Shown: positions 22,291-33,886 of the stretch, piece after piece
Numbering within the stretch: position 1 is the stretch's first letter
How the letters are laid out: every line of letters starts with the position of its first letter
Origin: Pictodentalium vernedei
Lineage: Eukaryota; Mollusca; Scaphopoda; Dentaliida; Dentaliidae
Direction of reading: 5' to 3'
Length of the DNA: 64,000 nt
Assembly: GCA_031216915.1 (NCBI GenBank)
Contig: CM062289.1
Span: forward strand, 247,195,187 to 247,259,186
The notes under the pieces: model-generated
What the model saw: the letters and a program-made list of their open reading frames with translations, nothing else
Databases searched by the model: none
Told to the model about the DNA's origin: nothing
Translations under genes and position numbers: made by a program

Positions 22291-22989
22291 AAATAGAACT
22301 ATCACTGAATTAGATTAATACCCCCACTTCTGGTTCACTAGAAGAAACATATCCTGTAGAATGGTCCAATTTGAGTTTACTCCTCTAATTGCACTTATAA
22401 TACTGTGGTGGATCTTAACGTAGAGTAAATACCTTCTCTATGTGTCATATGAAGGGAATTGTAGCTTTTTAAAGATTTTGTTTGCCTTTTTCTCCTGTCC
22501 CACAGATTGAGTGCATCTTCCGCTGTTGAAGACATGTTTATTTACAGAGAAAAACTTCCAGAATTTTTTTCTCTTTTTCCTTCTTCATCTTCTTATTATT
22601 ATTAATGGTTATATCATATCTGGCTTGTTCAGATTTTTAGTGTTGCATATTTGTGTATTATTATTGTTAAACACAAGTTCACAAATAAGAAACTCAAAGT
22701 AAAAGAGACAAAGTCTTTTATTTCATGGACACTTTTTCCCTCAACAAATTTTTAAGATGGTACTCTATAAAATTTAATAATGGCAGTAATTGTGATAACT
22801 TTGCTGAATGCTCCTGCTAATTCTAAATAATTCCAGTACACACTCAAATGGAAGTGTGTTTCATTTTATGATGCTAAAACAGGAAAAGCACATGCAAAAG
22901 ATTGCTATTGAGAAAGTGCTGTTAACTTATAAGTACTGAGTAGTTGTGAGAACCATTGGTGCCAGGCTAAGCATCAGTACTGGTGCCTG
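22291..22989. other. Intron sequence
   Basis: No exon, repeat end or RNA gene recognised; AT-rich. Confidence 0.4.
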
Positions 22990-23228
22990 TTAACTGGATG
23001 AGGGCTAAATTATTTTTGGTGATCTGAATTTGTTATTGAAAATGTTTTATTACAAATTGTTGGAGAGTATTTGCAGGCACTCTCCAGTAATTTCTAATAG
23101 AACATATTTTTATAAACAAAATATTATTTGCATTTTACTGAATATAAACATGAGCAAGAAAAACATTTGCTCTGGTACCGTCATTTTTTTTAAAGCCCTG
23201 ATAGTGGCTTCTAGCAGTCAACCAGTCA
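22990..23228. mobile_element. MITE, CTGGTAGAGTGCT family, degraded copy
   Basis: Begins TTAACTGGATGAGGGCTAAA and ends with TAGTGGCTTCTAGCAGTCAA, with remnants of the central palindrome (GGAGAGTATTTGCAGG...ACTCTCC). Compare the intact copies at 43464-43713 and 56260-56510. The right TTAA has mutated to TCAA. Confidence 0.5.
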
Positions 23229-23572
23229 AGAACCCTACTTGTCTACTGATGCCTGCCAGTCTGAAGACAATAATATCATCATGCATTTTTAAAATATTCT
23301 AAAACTGTAATCCATCCTCTAGAAAGCAGCTTATGATCCGATAATGGGATGAGTCTCTATCATATTCCAATGATAGAGACATTAGCTGAGGACAAATATT
23401 AGGAAAAATGAATTGGTGTTTTGCTTGTGTGGAATGTAGATTTGGATAATCTGTTAGGTGAAGAATTAAATCGGAACAAATGTAGAGGCTAAAAATTTCT
23501 CAAGATTCAAATTTAAAAAAATTAAGGCATAAAAACAGTCAATTTTAATGTCATGAACTCATTTACTGATAC

Positions 23573-23755
23573 CTGGAGATACTGGAGAGATATCTGTTTG
23601 CAAATTCATAGGTTCACTGGAAGATTTTGACATTTTCTGTAGGCCACCAGCAAAAACAGACAGAGTTTTAGGTCGTCCAGAAGCTGATAGTTTACGAGTC
23701 ATGGAAGAAATGCCGAGCATGTTAGTAATAGAAGACCGGCTGTTAGTAGAAGATT
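23573..23755 (-). CDS. Host gene exon, Ser-rich, 183 bp
   Basis: Acceptor CCTTGTTACAG precedes 23755 and donor CCAG/GTATCA follows 23573 (minus strand). Length 183 bp with phase 1 at both ends. It reads from ESSTNSRSSITNMLG through ASGRPKTLSVFAGGLQKMS to QTDISPVSP, with no stop. The incoming phase matches the exon at 58819-58894, and the outgoing phase matches the exon starting at 16718. Composition (Ser/Thr-rich with scattered basic residues) suggests a disordered, possibly phosphorylated region. A symmetric exon of this kind could be skipped without a frameshift. Family not recognised. Confidence 0.6.
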
Positions 23756-25895
23756 CTGTAACAAGGAAAAGGAAAAGCAAAATGTTAATAAAAGCATAAG
23801 TATTAACTGCTTGCATGCTGCTGACAGATAGTCCTGCCCAGGACTGGAAATCTCTTCCTTTAAAATAAGTAAAACTTGAAGATAAATAAATAACCAATTT
23901 TATGATATTCTAGCCTGTGAATTATCTCAAATTATCAAAAAGATATTTCTCAATATCTATCAACTTGAAAGATATCGAGAAATATTCCTCAGTAGCTTCC
24001 TAAATTACATCATGCTTTGGTGCATGGCATTGCCTTGAAGGAACAATCAGCTGATCTTTGTTATTGTTTTGAAACGTATGCATTTGGGGTCAAATTGGGC
24101 TGAATATTGTGCAATAAAATGTCTCGTAGCATATAATAAAAAAGAAAATCTACTCTATTTTAGTCAGTGTTGGGAATTAACTGAAAGTTTTATTTTTCGC
24201 GAGCACTTGCATGAGTGAAAAACAATACTTTCAGATCCACACGATAAATTTTTTCAGTTGCTTCCTAAATAACATTACACTTTGGTGCATGACGTCAAGC
24301 GCGAGTGAAAAATAATACTTTCAGGTCCACACGAATGAGATAATTCCCGATATTCACTAAAACAGCATAGATATCCTCTATTTCTCCATGTAAATCGTTC
24401 GACCTTTTGACCATGATTTATTGAGTCAAATTTTCATTAATTTTTCATGAAATCTAGTCATGGCTGCTTTACAGTAGACATGACTAGATTTGATGAGAAA
24501 TATTTTAAATTTACTCAGCAGGTTAGGAGTTAATTCTTTGCAGATATGCTGCTGGCAGATATTCTGCCAGGGCTGGAAATCACTTGCCACTAAAGAAAGT
24601 ATAATTTCAGCACATTTAACAAAAAAATCTCCAGCAAATTGTATCAACATTTTGATCAGAGATTTCTTAAGACAAATTTCAAATCATGTTTCATCAAATC
24701 CAGTCATGGCTGCTCTAAAGCAACATGTAAACAAAAGCTTTATTCTACATTGGAAAATCTGTAAAAAGTCAATAAATGTGTTAGTAAACCACTTACCCAC
24801 ATGCACAAGAAAAATATTCAATATTTTTTTCATTTTGTTTACCAAGTTAAATACAACTTCAAGAGTCTTAAGATTTTACAAAACTTTTGAGAAAATATAA
24901 AATATATCCAAACATTTCTATTTATTATATACTTCCATTAAAATCGGTAATATACTTTCCCATAAAAGCAAGTAAACTAACAGTGAGAAAGAAATTTTAT
25001 TATACGCCTGTTCTATGTAATCCCCATCTACAGCAACACTAAACCGTGCAGAAAATGAAAATCTGTTCTGCACATATGTGCGGAACTGAAATCATTGACA
25101 GACCACTTTTAAATAGAAGCAAAATTTCACTGGATTTTACAAATCGTACCAGGCAATTACAATTTGAATTGCTAGCGATAGCTAAAAATCATCCCCTGAG
25201 TTCCAATGTGTTCTATGTGCCAGTAGGCACATAAAACACATTGGAACTCAGGGGTGCGAAACAGTAACACAGGTTCCCCTCGCAAATTTGGTTGGCGATA
25301 AAATGTGTTCTTTTTGTGGATAGTTGTCAAATGAATTTCTGAGTGACCTTCTAATAATTATTTGAATAGACATAAATGCGTGTAATAAACAGCCTCTCAT
25401 TTTATCCTTCCATGCTGGCACTCATGCCATATCCATTAACCAATTCACACGTGTGTGTCATTCTGTGTATGTATTTTCACTTGTTCAGATAGAAGCTCTA
25501 GATCTTCACTAGTGACAGATAAATACAACTTTCAGAACTAATATTGTGCCTATTATTAATTGTACTCCAGTATTTTACCTAACCTGACCATAAAACACTG
25601 GCAGGAGCATTCTTGAACAATTAAACATTTTCATTCCTTGGCTCCAAAAACATAATGTATGAGCCCTCATTGGAATGAGCTCCATGAGATCATCATATGT
25701 GGGGTCACAAGATATATTTTGGAAGCAAAAATGAAAAAAAAAAAAAAAAAAAAAAAAAAGATTTGAATTGTGATTATTTTGTGAATAGCACTGTCCAGAT
25801 ATGACTGCTGCATAAGGTAAGGGTTATTTCAGTATCAGATTCAAACTTTGTTTGTCAGATAACTGCATAATGCATGACAACTGGGCTAAAAAAAA
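23756..25895. other. Intron sequence with short palindromes
   Basis: No exon supported. Contains the inverted repeat AAATCTAGTCATG...CATGACTAGATTT at about 24450-24495, related to 58280-58325. Further right is the long hairpin at 25193-25254. A poly(A) run of about 25 nt lies near 25735-25759, next to a relic of the TGGAATGAGCT palindrome (25660-25720). Confidence 0.45.
25193..25254. repeat. Near-perfect hairpin, 28-29 bp arms
   Basis: Left arm CCCCTGAGTTCCAATGTG... and right arm ...CACATTGGAACTCAGGGG pair almost fully around a four-base loop. It resembles the central palindrome of a MITE, but I could not find its terminal repeats. Confidence 0.7.
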
Positions 25896-26125
25896 TGATA
25901 AATTTAAAGTAATTTGTATATTTTTTATACTTACCAATGGCCCAGATTAGCTGGTGCAAACTCAAAGTTATCAAGGGCCAAACACAAATTTTGAACCCCC
26001 CCAATCCCCAAAATTTGTTTGCAAAACCAAAAATTAAAAGTCCTATCTGGTTCTCCATACTTTTACTCTCTGTGCATGCGCAGCCGTCAGGAAGTGACCG
26101 GAATTGGCACCAACATCATTCTTTG
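25896..26125 (-). repeat. DIRS inverted terminal repeat, 3' end (copy 4)
   Basis: Inverted match to 40295-40522. The palindrome found in copies 1-3 is imperfect here (TGTGCATGCGCAG near 26070). Confidence 0.82.
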
Positions 26126-26192
26126 TAGAAGAGAGTACTACATAATAATTCAGCGGGGAGGTATGAGTGCCCACTCATAGGAGGGCCATTCC

Positions 26193-26280
26193 TGTCTGGG
26201 CCATTGGTAAGTATAAAAAATATACAAATTACTTTAAATTTATCATATTTTTATACTAGAAACCAATGGCCCAGACCAGC
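26193..26280 (-). other. DIRS internal complementary region (copy 4)
   Basis: Joins the complements of this copy's own two termini. The left part (CCATTGGTAAGTATAAAAAA) matches the 25896 end and the right part (TTTTTATACTAGAAACCAAT) matches the 40522 end, with two or three differences. The splint thus tracks the subfamily-specific ends. Confidence 0.78.
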
Positions 26281-28400
26281 TGAATCGTAAAAAGGCGAAG
26301 GCCTAGGACTTCAGAATTAGCAGACCAACACAGTTCCCAAGCCTGCAATCCAAGGTGAAAGGAAATAGATTTAAAAGGAATTACATGTATGTCTCTCTAT
26401 ACAGTAATAGAGAAGACATATAAAAAAGGAGCCAAATTCAAGTAATTCCGTATTCTTAGCATAAATGACTATACTATTTGGATGTTACGAGTTCCCAATT
26501 TTAAGGCTAGTCCAGACTTAGCCCTAAAAATTAGGATGGCGTATTGAGAGTGAGAGGTTAACCCCCCACAAACATACGTCATATACAATAAAACACAAGA
26601 TGTATCCAGGTTATAATCTACAGACAAAACAGCTTCACTAATCGTTACACACTTATCAAACCGGAGGAGATTTAAAATATCCCCCCCCCCACTTTGAAGG
26701 AATCTTCTTCAAAAACAAAGAGGGGAGTGCTCTGGAATCAGTAAAAGTGGTACCAAATAACAATATATATTCGTCGAACAGGCATCCAGATATTAATTAT
26801 TATTAATAAATTGGTGCTTAATGCCACTTCAGAAGCTAAGGCTATCACGGCGATCCCGGTAATTAATAGTAAAACACAAGATGTATCCAGGTTATAATCT
26901 ACAGACAAAACTGCTTCACTAATCGTTACACACTTATCAAACCGGAGGAGATTTAAAATATCCCCCCCCCCCCCCTCTTTGAAGGAATCTTCTTCAAAAA
27001 CAAAAAGGGGAGCGCTCTGGAATCAGTAAAAGTGGTACCAAATAACAATATATATTCGTCGAACAGGCATCCAGATATTAATTATTATTAATAAATTGGT
27101 GCTTAATGCCACTTCAGAAGCTAAGGCTATCGCGGCGATCCCGGTAATTAATAGTGCCCACTTGTGACGTATTCCGGAGTCGGCATACGTAGATAGGTCG
27201 AAAACCAGTGATATAACATCTACAACATACACATGTCCAATAGAATCACAATGGATGATCTCTGAAGAGTAAACACACTTCCAAGGTAACCCACAGGTGA
27301 CCCCGTTCAGGTGTACAATAAATTCCAATAAATAACACTCCCAGACATGTTCTATCCGATATCTATGCTCCCAGACATCTGCGAATATACAAGAATGTAT
27401 CAACAAGTTCTATTCGATTGGGTACCGAAATTAATGGAAACCTGGATTTAAAAATGGAACAAGCTATGATTAACAGACTCGTCACGGGCCGCCTCTGAAA
27501 TAATTCATTGTTTCTAAGGTCTATAACATACAATAATGCGTCTGCCTAATACACTATTATGCACGAGAACATTGAAATCCCGCATGTAATCATCTGAATA
27601 CCAATTAACTGACTAGACAGCCTTACAGGTACCCAAAGGCTAGCAATTTATTGATGATGAATCATATGCTCGTATATGACATATAGACGAACAATCACAG
27701 GAAACAAACCGACTAAAAAGTGGATGTGCCCATGAGGTCGCCATAGAACACAACCCAGCCGCCAATCGAGAAGTCATGAAATGCATGTATATACTTAAAT
27801 GCATATGAGGCTTAAGGGAAGAAAACAACGTCTTGCCCGGTAATTGCCTCTTAACACATTGGCAGTGGGGAGGGGAGGGGGGATTCAAAATCATATTGAA
27901 CCCCCCTCAGCTGCATTACTTGAATCGTTCTTGTATTAGTCATCAAAATAGTATAGGAACCGCAAGGCTCCCTCATGTCTGACCAACTCCATAATGCCAC
28001 TAAGGGCAGAGAGGGATGTGAAGAACAAATACACCGTATTAACATATAACTCACACCAAACCATACCGGTTTGAAGAGAATAACCTCCTCTAACAAATGG
28101 TATCATGTCGGACAGGACAATGAACTCAGCCTTGCTGAAGCAGCTAAAGGTTTTCCTGTACGTGAAGACCATTAAAAGCTGATAACTGAGGCTCTAGAAG
28201 CTCACTAATGGGACTTACAATGCTAGCCATAGCTTATAAGCCTTCATCTTTGTGGAGAAACATATATCGGTGTAAGTTGAGACCCTGAAGGCTCACTTAA
28301 TGGAGACTTACAATTATCGTCGCGCAAGGTAGGGAATGAAGAGCCGCTATATAAACAGCCCCAAAGAGACTGCAATCCCAAGAGATTATAAATTCAGTTA
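26281..28400 (-). pseudogene. Degraded DIRS interior (recombinase position) with 281-bp tandem duplication
   Basis: By position this should be the recombinase gene, but I could not place its catalytic motifs with confidence. The longest minus frame (27023-27406, 127 codons) has no clear motif. A unit starting AAAACACAAGATGTATCC occurs twice in tandem (26590-26870 and 26871-27155), each with a long C tract. Identity between the units is very high, so the duplication is recent compared with the decay of the element. Confidence 0.5.
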
Positions 28401-31400
28401 TGCCACTGCATAATACTGAAAAAATCTCACTCATGATTTTAGCTAGGCTACTATGGTGTAACAATAAGACTCAAGTCTATGACACCAAGGAAAAACAAAC
28501 TGAAAAGCACAGTATCTTTTTCGGTGTTATTCCTAAAAGACAGCAGACAGAGCCTAACCCAAGAGACCACTGTAACCATACAGAAGGCTACTATGGCATC
28601 CACAATGAAATAATTGTCTTGACGCCAAGGCATATCTCAGCCTACCTATGTACTATCCATCTGGATTCAGGACGAGAAACAGGTGATAATAAAAAACTGG
28701 AGAATAATTTCGATGTCTAATGCTTTTCTTCAATGGGAAAGCTTATACCTCCAGAAGGAAAGCCTCTCTTGGAAGATTTGTCTTACAAGTATTCTTGTAA
28801 GTGGAGCTTGCTAAGGCTGATAGCCGCAGGCCTGCCGTTACTACATTCTCATCCACTGATCTTCTGTAATTATTCACTTTTGTGAGGTTGATAACCTGCC
28901 GCCAAGTGGCAAGCAACCGAAATCTATTCTCAATGACCTCAATTGTTCCCATCAATAAGAGAGCCTTTACCTCCACTAGAGGCGACTCTCTTTGAAAGGA
29001 ACTTCTGTGATTAACGACCAGTTTCTCATAAAGTTGATAATCTTTCGTCAACTGGCAAGCAATAGAGGTCATGTCCATCACCTGTACGACTTACGATGCT
29101 CACGGGAGGAGAAACTACGTCCTCCCCGCGAAGAAGCTCGTCTCGTCGACCTCAATTGTTCCCTTCAATAATGTGGTCCCTTTACCTTCATTAGAAGTGA
29201 CTCTCTTTGAAAGGAACTTCCATGATTAATGTCCAGTTTCTTGTGAAGATGATAACCTTCCATTAATCGTTGGCCTAGGGGGGGTCTGATCAATAGCCTT
29301 GATCAGATCTATGCCCCTTTCCCGAGTCGCTATAATGACGACTTCTAGAGTAAATATAAGAGTGTTATTGTACCCTCGCGAGACATTCTCATGATGCTTT
29401 TTTTAAAGCATAATGGCCTCGCTTACCCGGTCTGCTGAAGTGTGTTGATGAGACAGCGACTTCAATAGCAGAGCACTGGAAGCTTCTTGTAGCCTGCTCC
29501 TATATCAACGCAAGCTTGTCGTCAAATAGTATATTTCCGGTAACCGGAGCGACTCAGAGAGAGCTTTTTACCTCGTCAACTATAAGTGATGACGATGCAA
29601 GGGCAGCATCATGTCTTACCAACTCCAAATTCCCTGTCAGTGCAGAGTTGTATGTGGCATACATGACTGCCCTGGAAAGAACACTTAGCGAGGAACCACA
29701 TACTCATATTTCTTTCCATTGAGATGCTGCGCAATAGCTCTGGTAAGGTGATCTGCGTAGGACATTGCACCCAGATTTGCTCTTTTCAATGAAATAGCAC
29801 ATTCCACTATTTCCGAGCATACATTAAATGATGCAAGTAGGGACATATTTTCATCCCTGCCTGCTCATCTAAACGCAGACTTATATTCAGATGGAACAAT
29901 ATTCTTAAGAGCTTAAGACTTTTCATAGTCTTAAAGTGCCCTTCTGTGAGAGATGGAGACTCACACTCCGTATCCCTCTCACCATCCAAATGTTCCATCC
30001 GCAAATATGGTCAACTCCATACGACTGAACGGATGACTGGACCAACGCGGCACCGTCTGACAGCTCACCATCTGAGTCTGTTAAACGGTAGTACTAGTCT
30101 CAAATGATTAGCTATCAACCTGAACCTGTGAAGTCAGATGGCTAGTCTGTGGTCAACATGCTTCATTAATGAAGCAAGGGAAGATGCCATAGCTGCCACC
30201 GAATCTGGCTGCAGTGTGGAAGAAGCGTCCCGAACCGCAAGCGTGAACGGACATCCCAACTCACTGACGTTTCTCGCACCAAAAACAGTCGACCCTGACT
30301 GCTGACGGAAAGGAGAAGGTTCTCCAGCTTGCTGTCTGCTCCAGACCTCACCGAGCGTTCCATTAGAAACTTGTAGGCATCTATCCCTTATCATGCATAT
30401 CCATGGAAGAAGAGGAAGCCGTAACCACAGCTGATCCCAGCTGAAGTGCGGAAGAAGCATCCTGACTCGTCACATAGGACAGATGCTCCTCCTCATTGAA
30501 GTTTTTTACAACACAAAACAGTCGTCCCCGACTGTTAACGGGACAAAAACATGCTCTGCACTCGCGATCTGTCCCCAGATCTCGCAGAGTATCCAGCTTA
30601 GAAACTTCTTGACTAATCCTCTTTCATGCACTTCCATATAAGTAGAAGAAGCCATAACTGCTGCCGGCCCCAGCTGCAGTGTGGAAGGAACGTTTCGATG
30701 CCTGCTCCGACTCAATATGGTTTCTCACAACAGACACAGTCGACCCCGACTGTTAACGGGATGGAGAGGGTTCTCCAAACGGAGATCTGACCCCAGATCT
30801 AGCTGAGCATCCTGTAGAGAAACTTCTGGCTTCTTCTACATGTACAACTGACCAGATTGACCCAGCACCGTCCGACAACTCAACACTGGAGTCTGTGGGA
30901 GGCTGCTCCTGCATTAGCTGGAATGCTGCTAATAGCTGCACAACTGTAACAGCAAGTCCGTTCCTGAGGCTTGAGGAGCAGCGGTCTTCTGTTTTTTCCA
31001 CCGCTTGCTGCTCCTAGGACGAAGATCTGGAGACAGATCTCTTCTCCGAGCATCCCGTTGATCGATGCCTCAGATCGCTAGCTATCGGATGGTCTGACTT
31101 CAAGGGCGAAGAATGGCACCGTCTTCGTGCAGATGATTGGATATCTGAAGTTGGGTAGCTAGCCTGTGGTCGTGTGTGCTTTAATAATGTAGCAGAGGAA
31201 GCCGTGACTGAAGCTGACCCTGGATGCAGACTAGATGGAGCGTCCTGAGCGGCGGGCGGATGTATGCTCCGTCTCGTGCAAGTTTCTCATAACAACATTT
31301 GGCTCCAAATGTTGTTGGGTTAGAGAGGGACCTCTCCCGCTCGTGGTCTCATCGACCTCGCTGAGCCTCCCAACAAGAAAACTTCATTTCGGCTTGTGAA

Positions 31401-31920
31401 ACGTAGCGGAGGAAGCCGTAACTGAAGCCGACCCTGGCTGCAGGCTAGACAGAGCGTCCCGAGCGGTGGGCGGATGTATGCTCCGGCTCATGCAAGTTTC
31501 TCATAACAACATTTGGCCCCAAATGTTGTTGGGTTAGAGAGGGGCCTCTCCCGCTCTATTAAACCTCTATTAGACCTCGCCGAGACTCCCAACAAGAAAA
31601 TTGCTGACTTCCTCCCTATTTCCATCGTCGCTGGGTGAGGCTTATTTATATTGAAGTGCTTGTTCTACCCACATCTACACTTCCTTCCACCGCAACGGAC
31701 TTACCCGGTGTCACAGCTCCCATGGACAGAGTAACCGCTTCACAGGTTGTGTAGCTCAATAAATTTGGATTTTGTCCAGAACACGAACTAGAGGCCTTAT
31801 CCCTTGCATATCATGAGCACTGCAGCTAACACTATTTGCTCAACAGATTGTGGTGATGGTAGCACACTGGATGGGTGTCACAATATCATCACCATGTTCA
31901 TGTTCCTCTGAAATAGAAAC
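28400..31920 (-). pseudogene. Gag-like region of DIRS copy 4 with repeated modules
   Basis: Shares ordered blocks with Gag of copies 1-3, such as the palindromic AACATTTGG-CCCAAATGTT block followed by GAGAGGGGCCTCTCCCGCTC (31290-31345, repeated at 31505-31555). Other modules recur about every 250-300 bp at 30170-31000, each with a GTCGACCCYGACTG block (about 30290, 30525, 30735). A further pair lies at 28970-29010 and 29200-29225. No frame longer than about 110 codons survives. It ends at a block (TCTGAAATAGAAACTGA) that in copy 2 is internal to Gag; a tandem-repeat element is inserted exactly there. Confidence 0.6.
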
Positions 31921-31925
31921 TGAAA

Positions 31926-33886
31926 TGAAAGTGTCAATGACACTGTAGCTTAACTTGTCTGTGTGTTATGTTTGATGAAAAGGATAATGTTCAATGTTTA
32001 TGAAAGTATTATGAAATAAGAACAGAATTGTGATAATTGGGAATATGTTAATTTCTGTTCCCTGTATGCTATGCTTTCAATAAAAATAATATGAGGTGTA
32101 GACTGTACTAAAGAATTGAGGGGATGGTTAATGTGGCCCTCAACAGTTAATGCATGTGGCGCTTACAGTTAATGTATATCAACAAAAGTTACCAATTTAG
32201 AGAGAAATTATTCCAAAACAAGTCATCCTATCAAGTTGCAATGAAATCCCTTCATAAAAACGGCCTGCAGACTGTGCTAAAGGTTTTCGGGCTTTGGGCC
32301 TGTGTAGCCATCAAGGTTGACCGATCGCAACCAAAAGGGGGAGTCCTAATCTAGACATTACACTGAGTCATCCTACCAAGTTACAATGAAATCCCTTCAT
32401 AAATATGATCTGTAGTCTGTGCTAAAGCTTTTCGGGTCATGGTTGAATGATCGTGACCAAAAGGGGACGTTGTCATGTAGACATTATCTGGAGTCATCTT
32501 ACCAAGTTACAATGAAATCCCTTCATAAATATGACCTGTAGACTGTTCTAAAGGTTTTCGGGCTTCAGGCCCCTGTAGCCATCACAGTTGATCAATCATG
32601 ACCAAAAGGGGACATTATCATCTGGACATTATATGGAATCAACCTACCAAGTTACAATGAAATCCCTCCATAAATACGATCTGTAGAATGTGCTAAGAGT
32701 TTTTGGGTTTTGGGCTTGGGCAGCTGTCACAGCTGAATGATCGTGACCATAAGGGAACATTGTCATCTAGACATTATCTGGCATCATCCTACCAAGTTAC
32801 AACGAAATCCCTTCATAAATATGACCTATAGACTGTGTTGAAGGTTTTCGGGCCCCTGTAGCCATCACAGTTGACCAATCACAACCATAAGGGGACGTTC
32901 TCATCTAGACATTATCAGGAGTCATCCTACCAAGTTACAATGAAATCCCTTCATAAATATGACCTATGGACTGTGCTAAAGGTTTCTGGGCTTTGGGCCC
33001 CTGTAGCCGTCGCAGTTGACCAATCGCTACCAAAAGGGGACGTTCTCATCTAGACATTATATGGAGTCAACCTACCAAGTTACAATGAAATCCCTCCATA
33101 AATACGATCTGTAGAATGTGCTAAGAGTTTTCGGGGTTTGGGCTTGGGCAGCTGTCACAGCTGAATGATTGTGACCATAAGGGAACATTGTCATCTAGAC
33201 GTTATCTGGAGTCATCCTACCAAGTTACAATGAAATCCCTTCATAAATATGACCTATAGACTGTGCTGAAGGTTTTCGGGCTTTGGGCCCCTGTAGCTGT
33301 CACAGCTGACCAATCACAACCATAAGGCTGACGTTCTCATCTAGACATTATCTGGAGTCATCCTACCAAGTTAGAATGAAATCCCTTCATAAATATGACC
33401 TATGGACTGTGCTAAAGGTTTTTGGGCTTCGGGCCCCTGTAGCCGTCACAGTTGACCAGTCACGACCAAAAAAGGACATTCTCATCTAGACATTTTATGG
33501 AGTCAACCTACCAAGTTACAATGAAATCCCTCTATAAATGTGACCAGTAGGTTTTGGGCTCAGGCAGTCGTCACGGTTTACAGAATGCGATCAAATGGGG
33601 AAGTTCTCATCTAGATATTATACAGAGGCATCCTACCAAGTTACAATGAAATCCTTTCATGTAGACTGTGCTAAAGGTTTTCAGGTTTTGGGCTCGGGCA
33701 GCCATCACGGTTGACCGATCACAACCAAAAGGGGATGTTCTCATCTAGACATGACCCCAAACCTGCATATGAAATTTCGTGACGATCGGATAAGAACTAT
33801 GGGGTGTAGCCTGTGCTAAAGGAAATGTGAACAGACTCACAGACTAAAAGACTATAGCTTATCTTGACTTTGTCAAGTTAAGCTAA
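31926..33886 (+). mobile_element. Helentron-like tandem-repeat element C, inserted in DIRS copy 4
   Basis: Same ends as element B: TGAAAGTGTCAATGACACT with TAGCTTAACTTG at the start, CTTGAC-TTT-GTCAAGTTAAGCTAA at the end. About eleven core monomers of roughly 143 bp carry CAAGTTACAATGAAATCC. The last monomer diverges and contains GAAATTTCGTGACGATCGGA. The insertion lies within the Gag region of copy 4. Confidence 0.75.
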
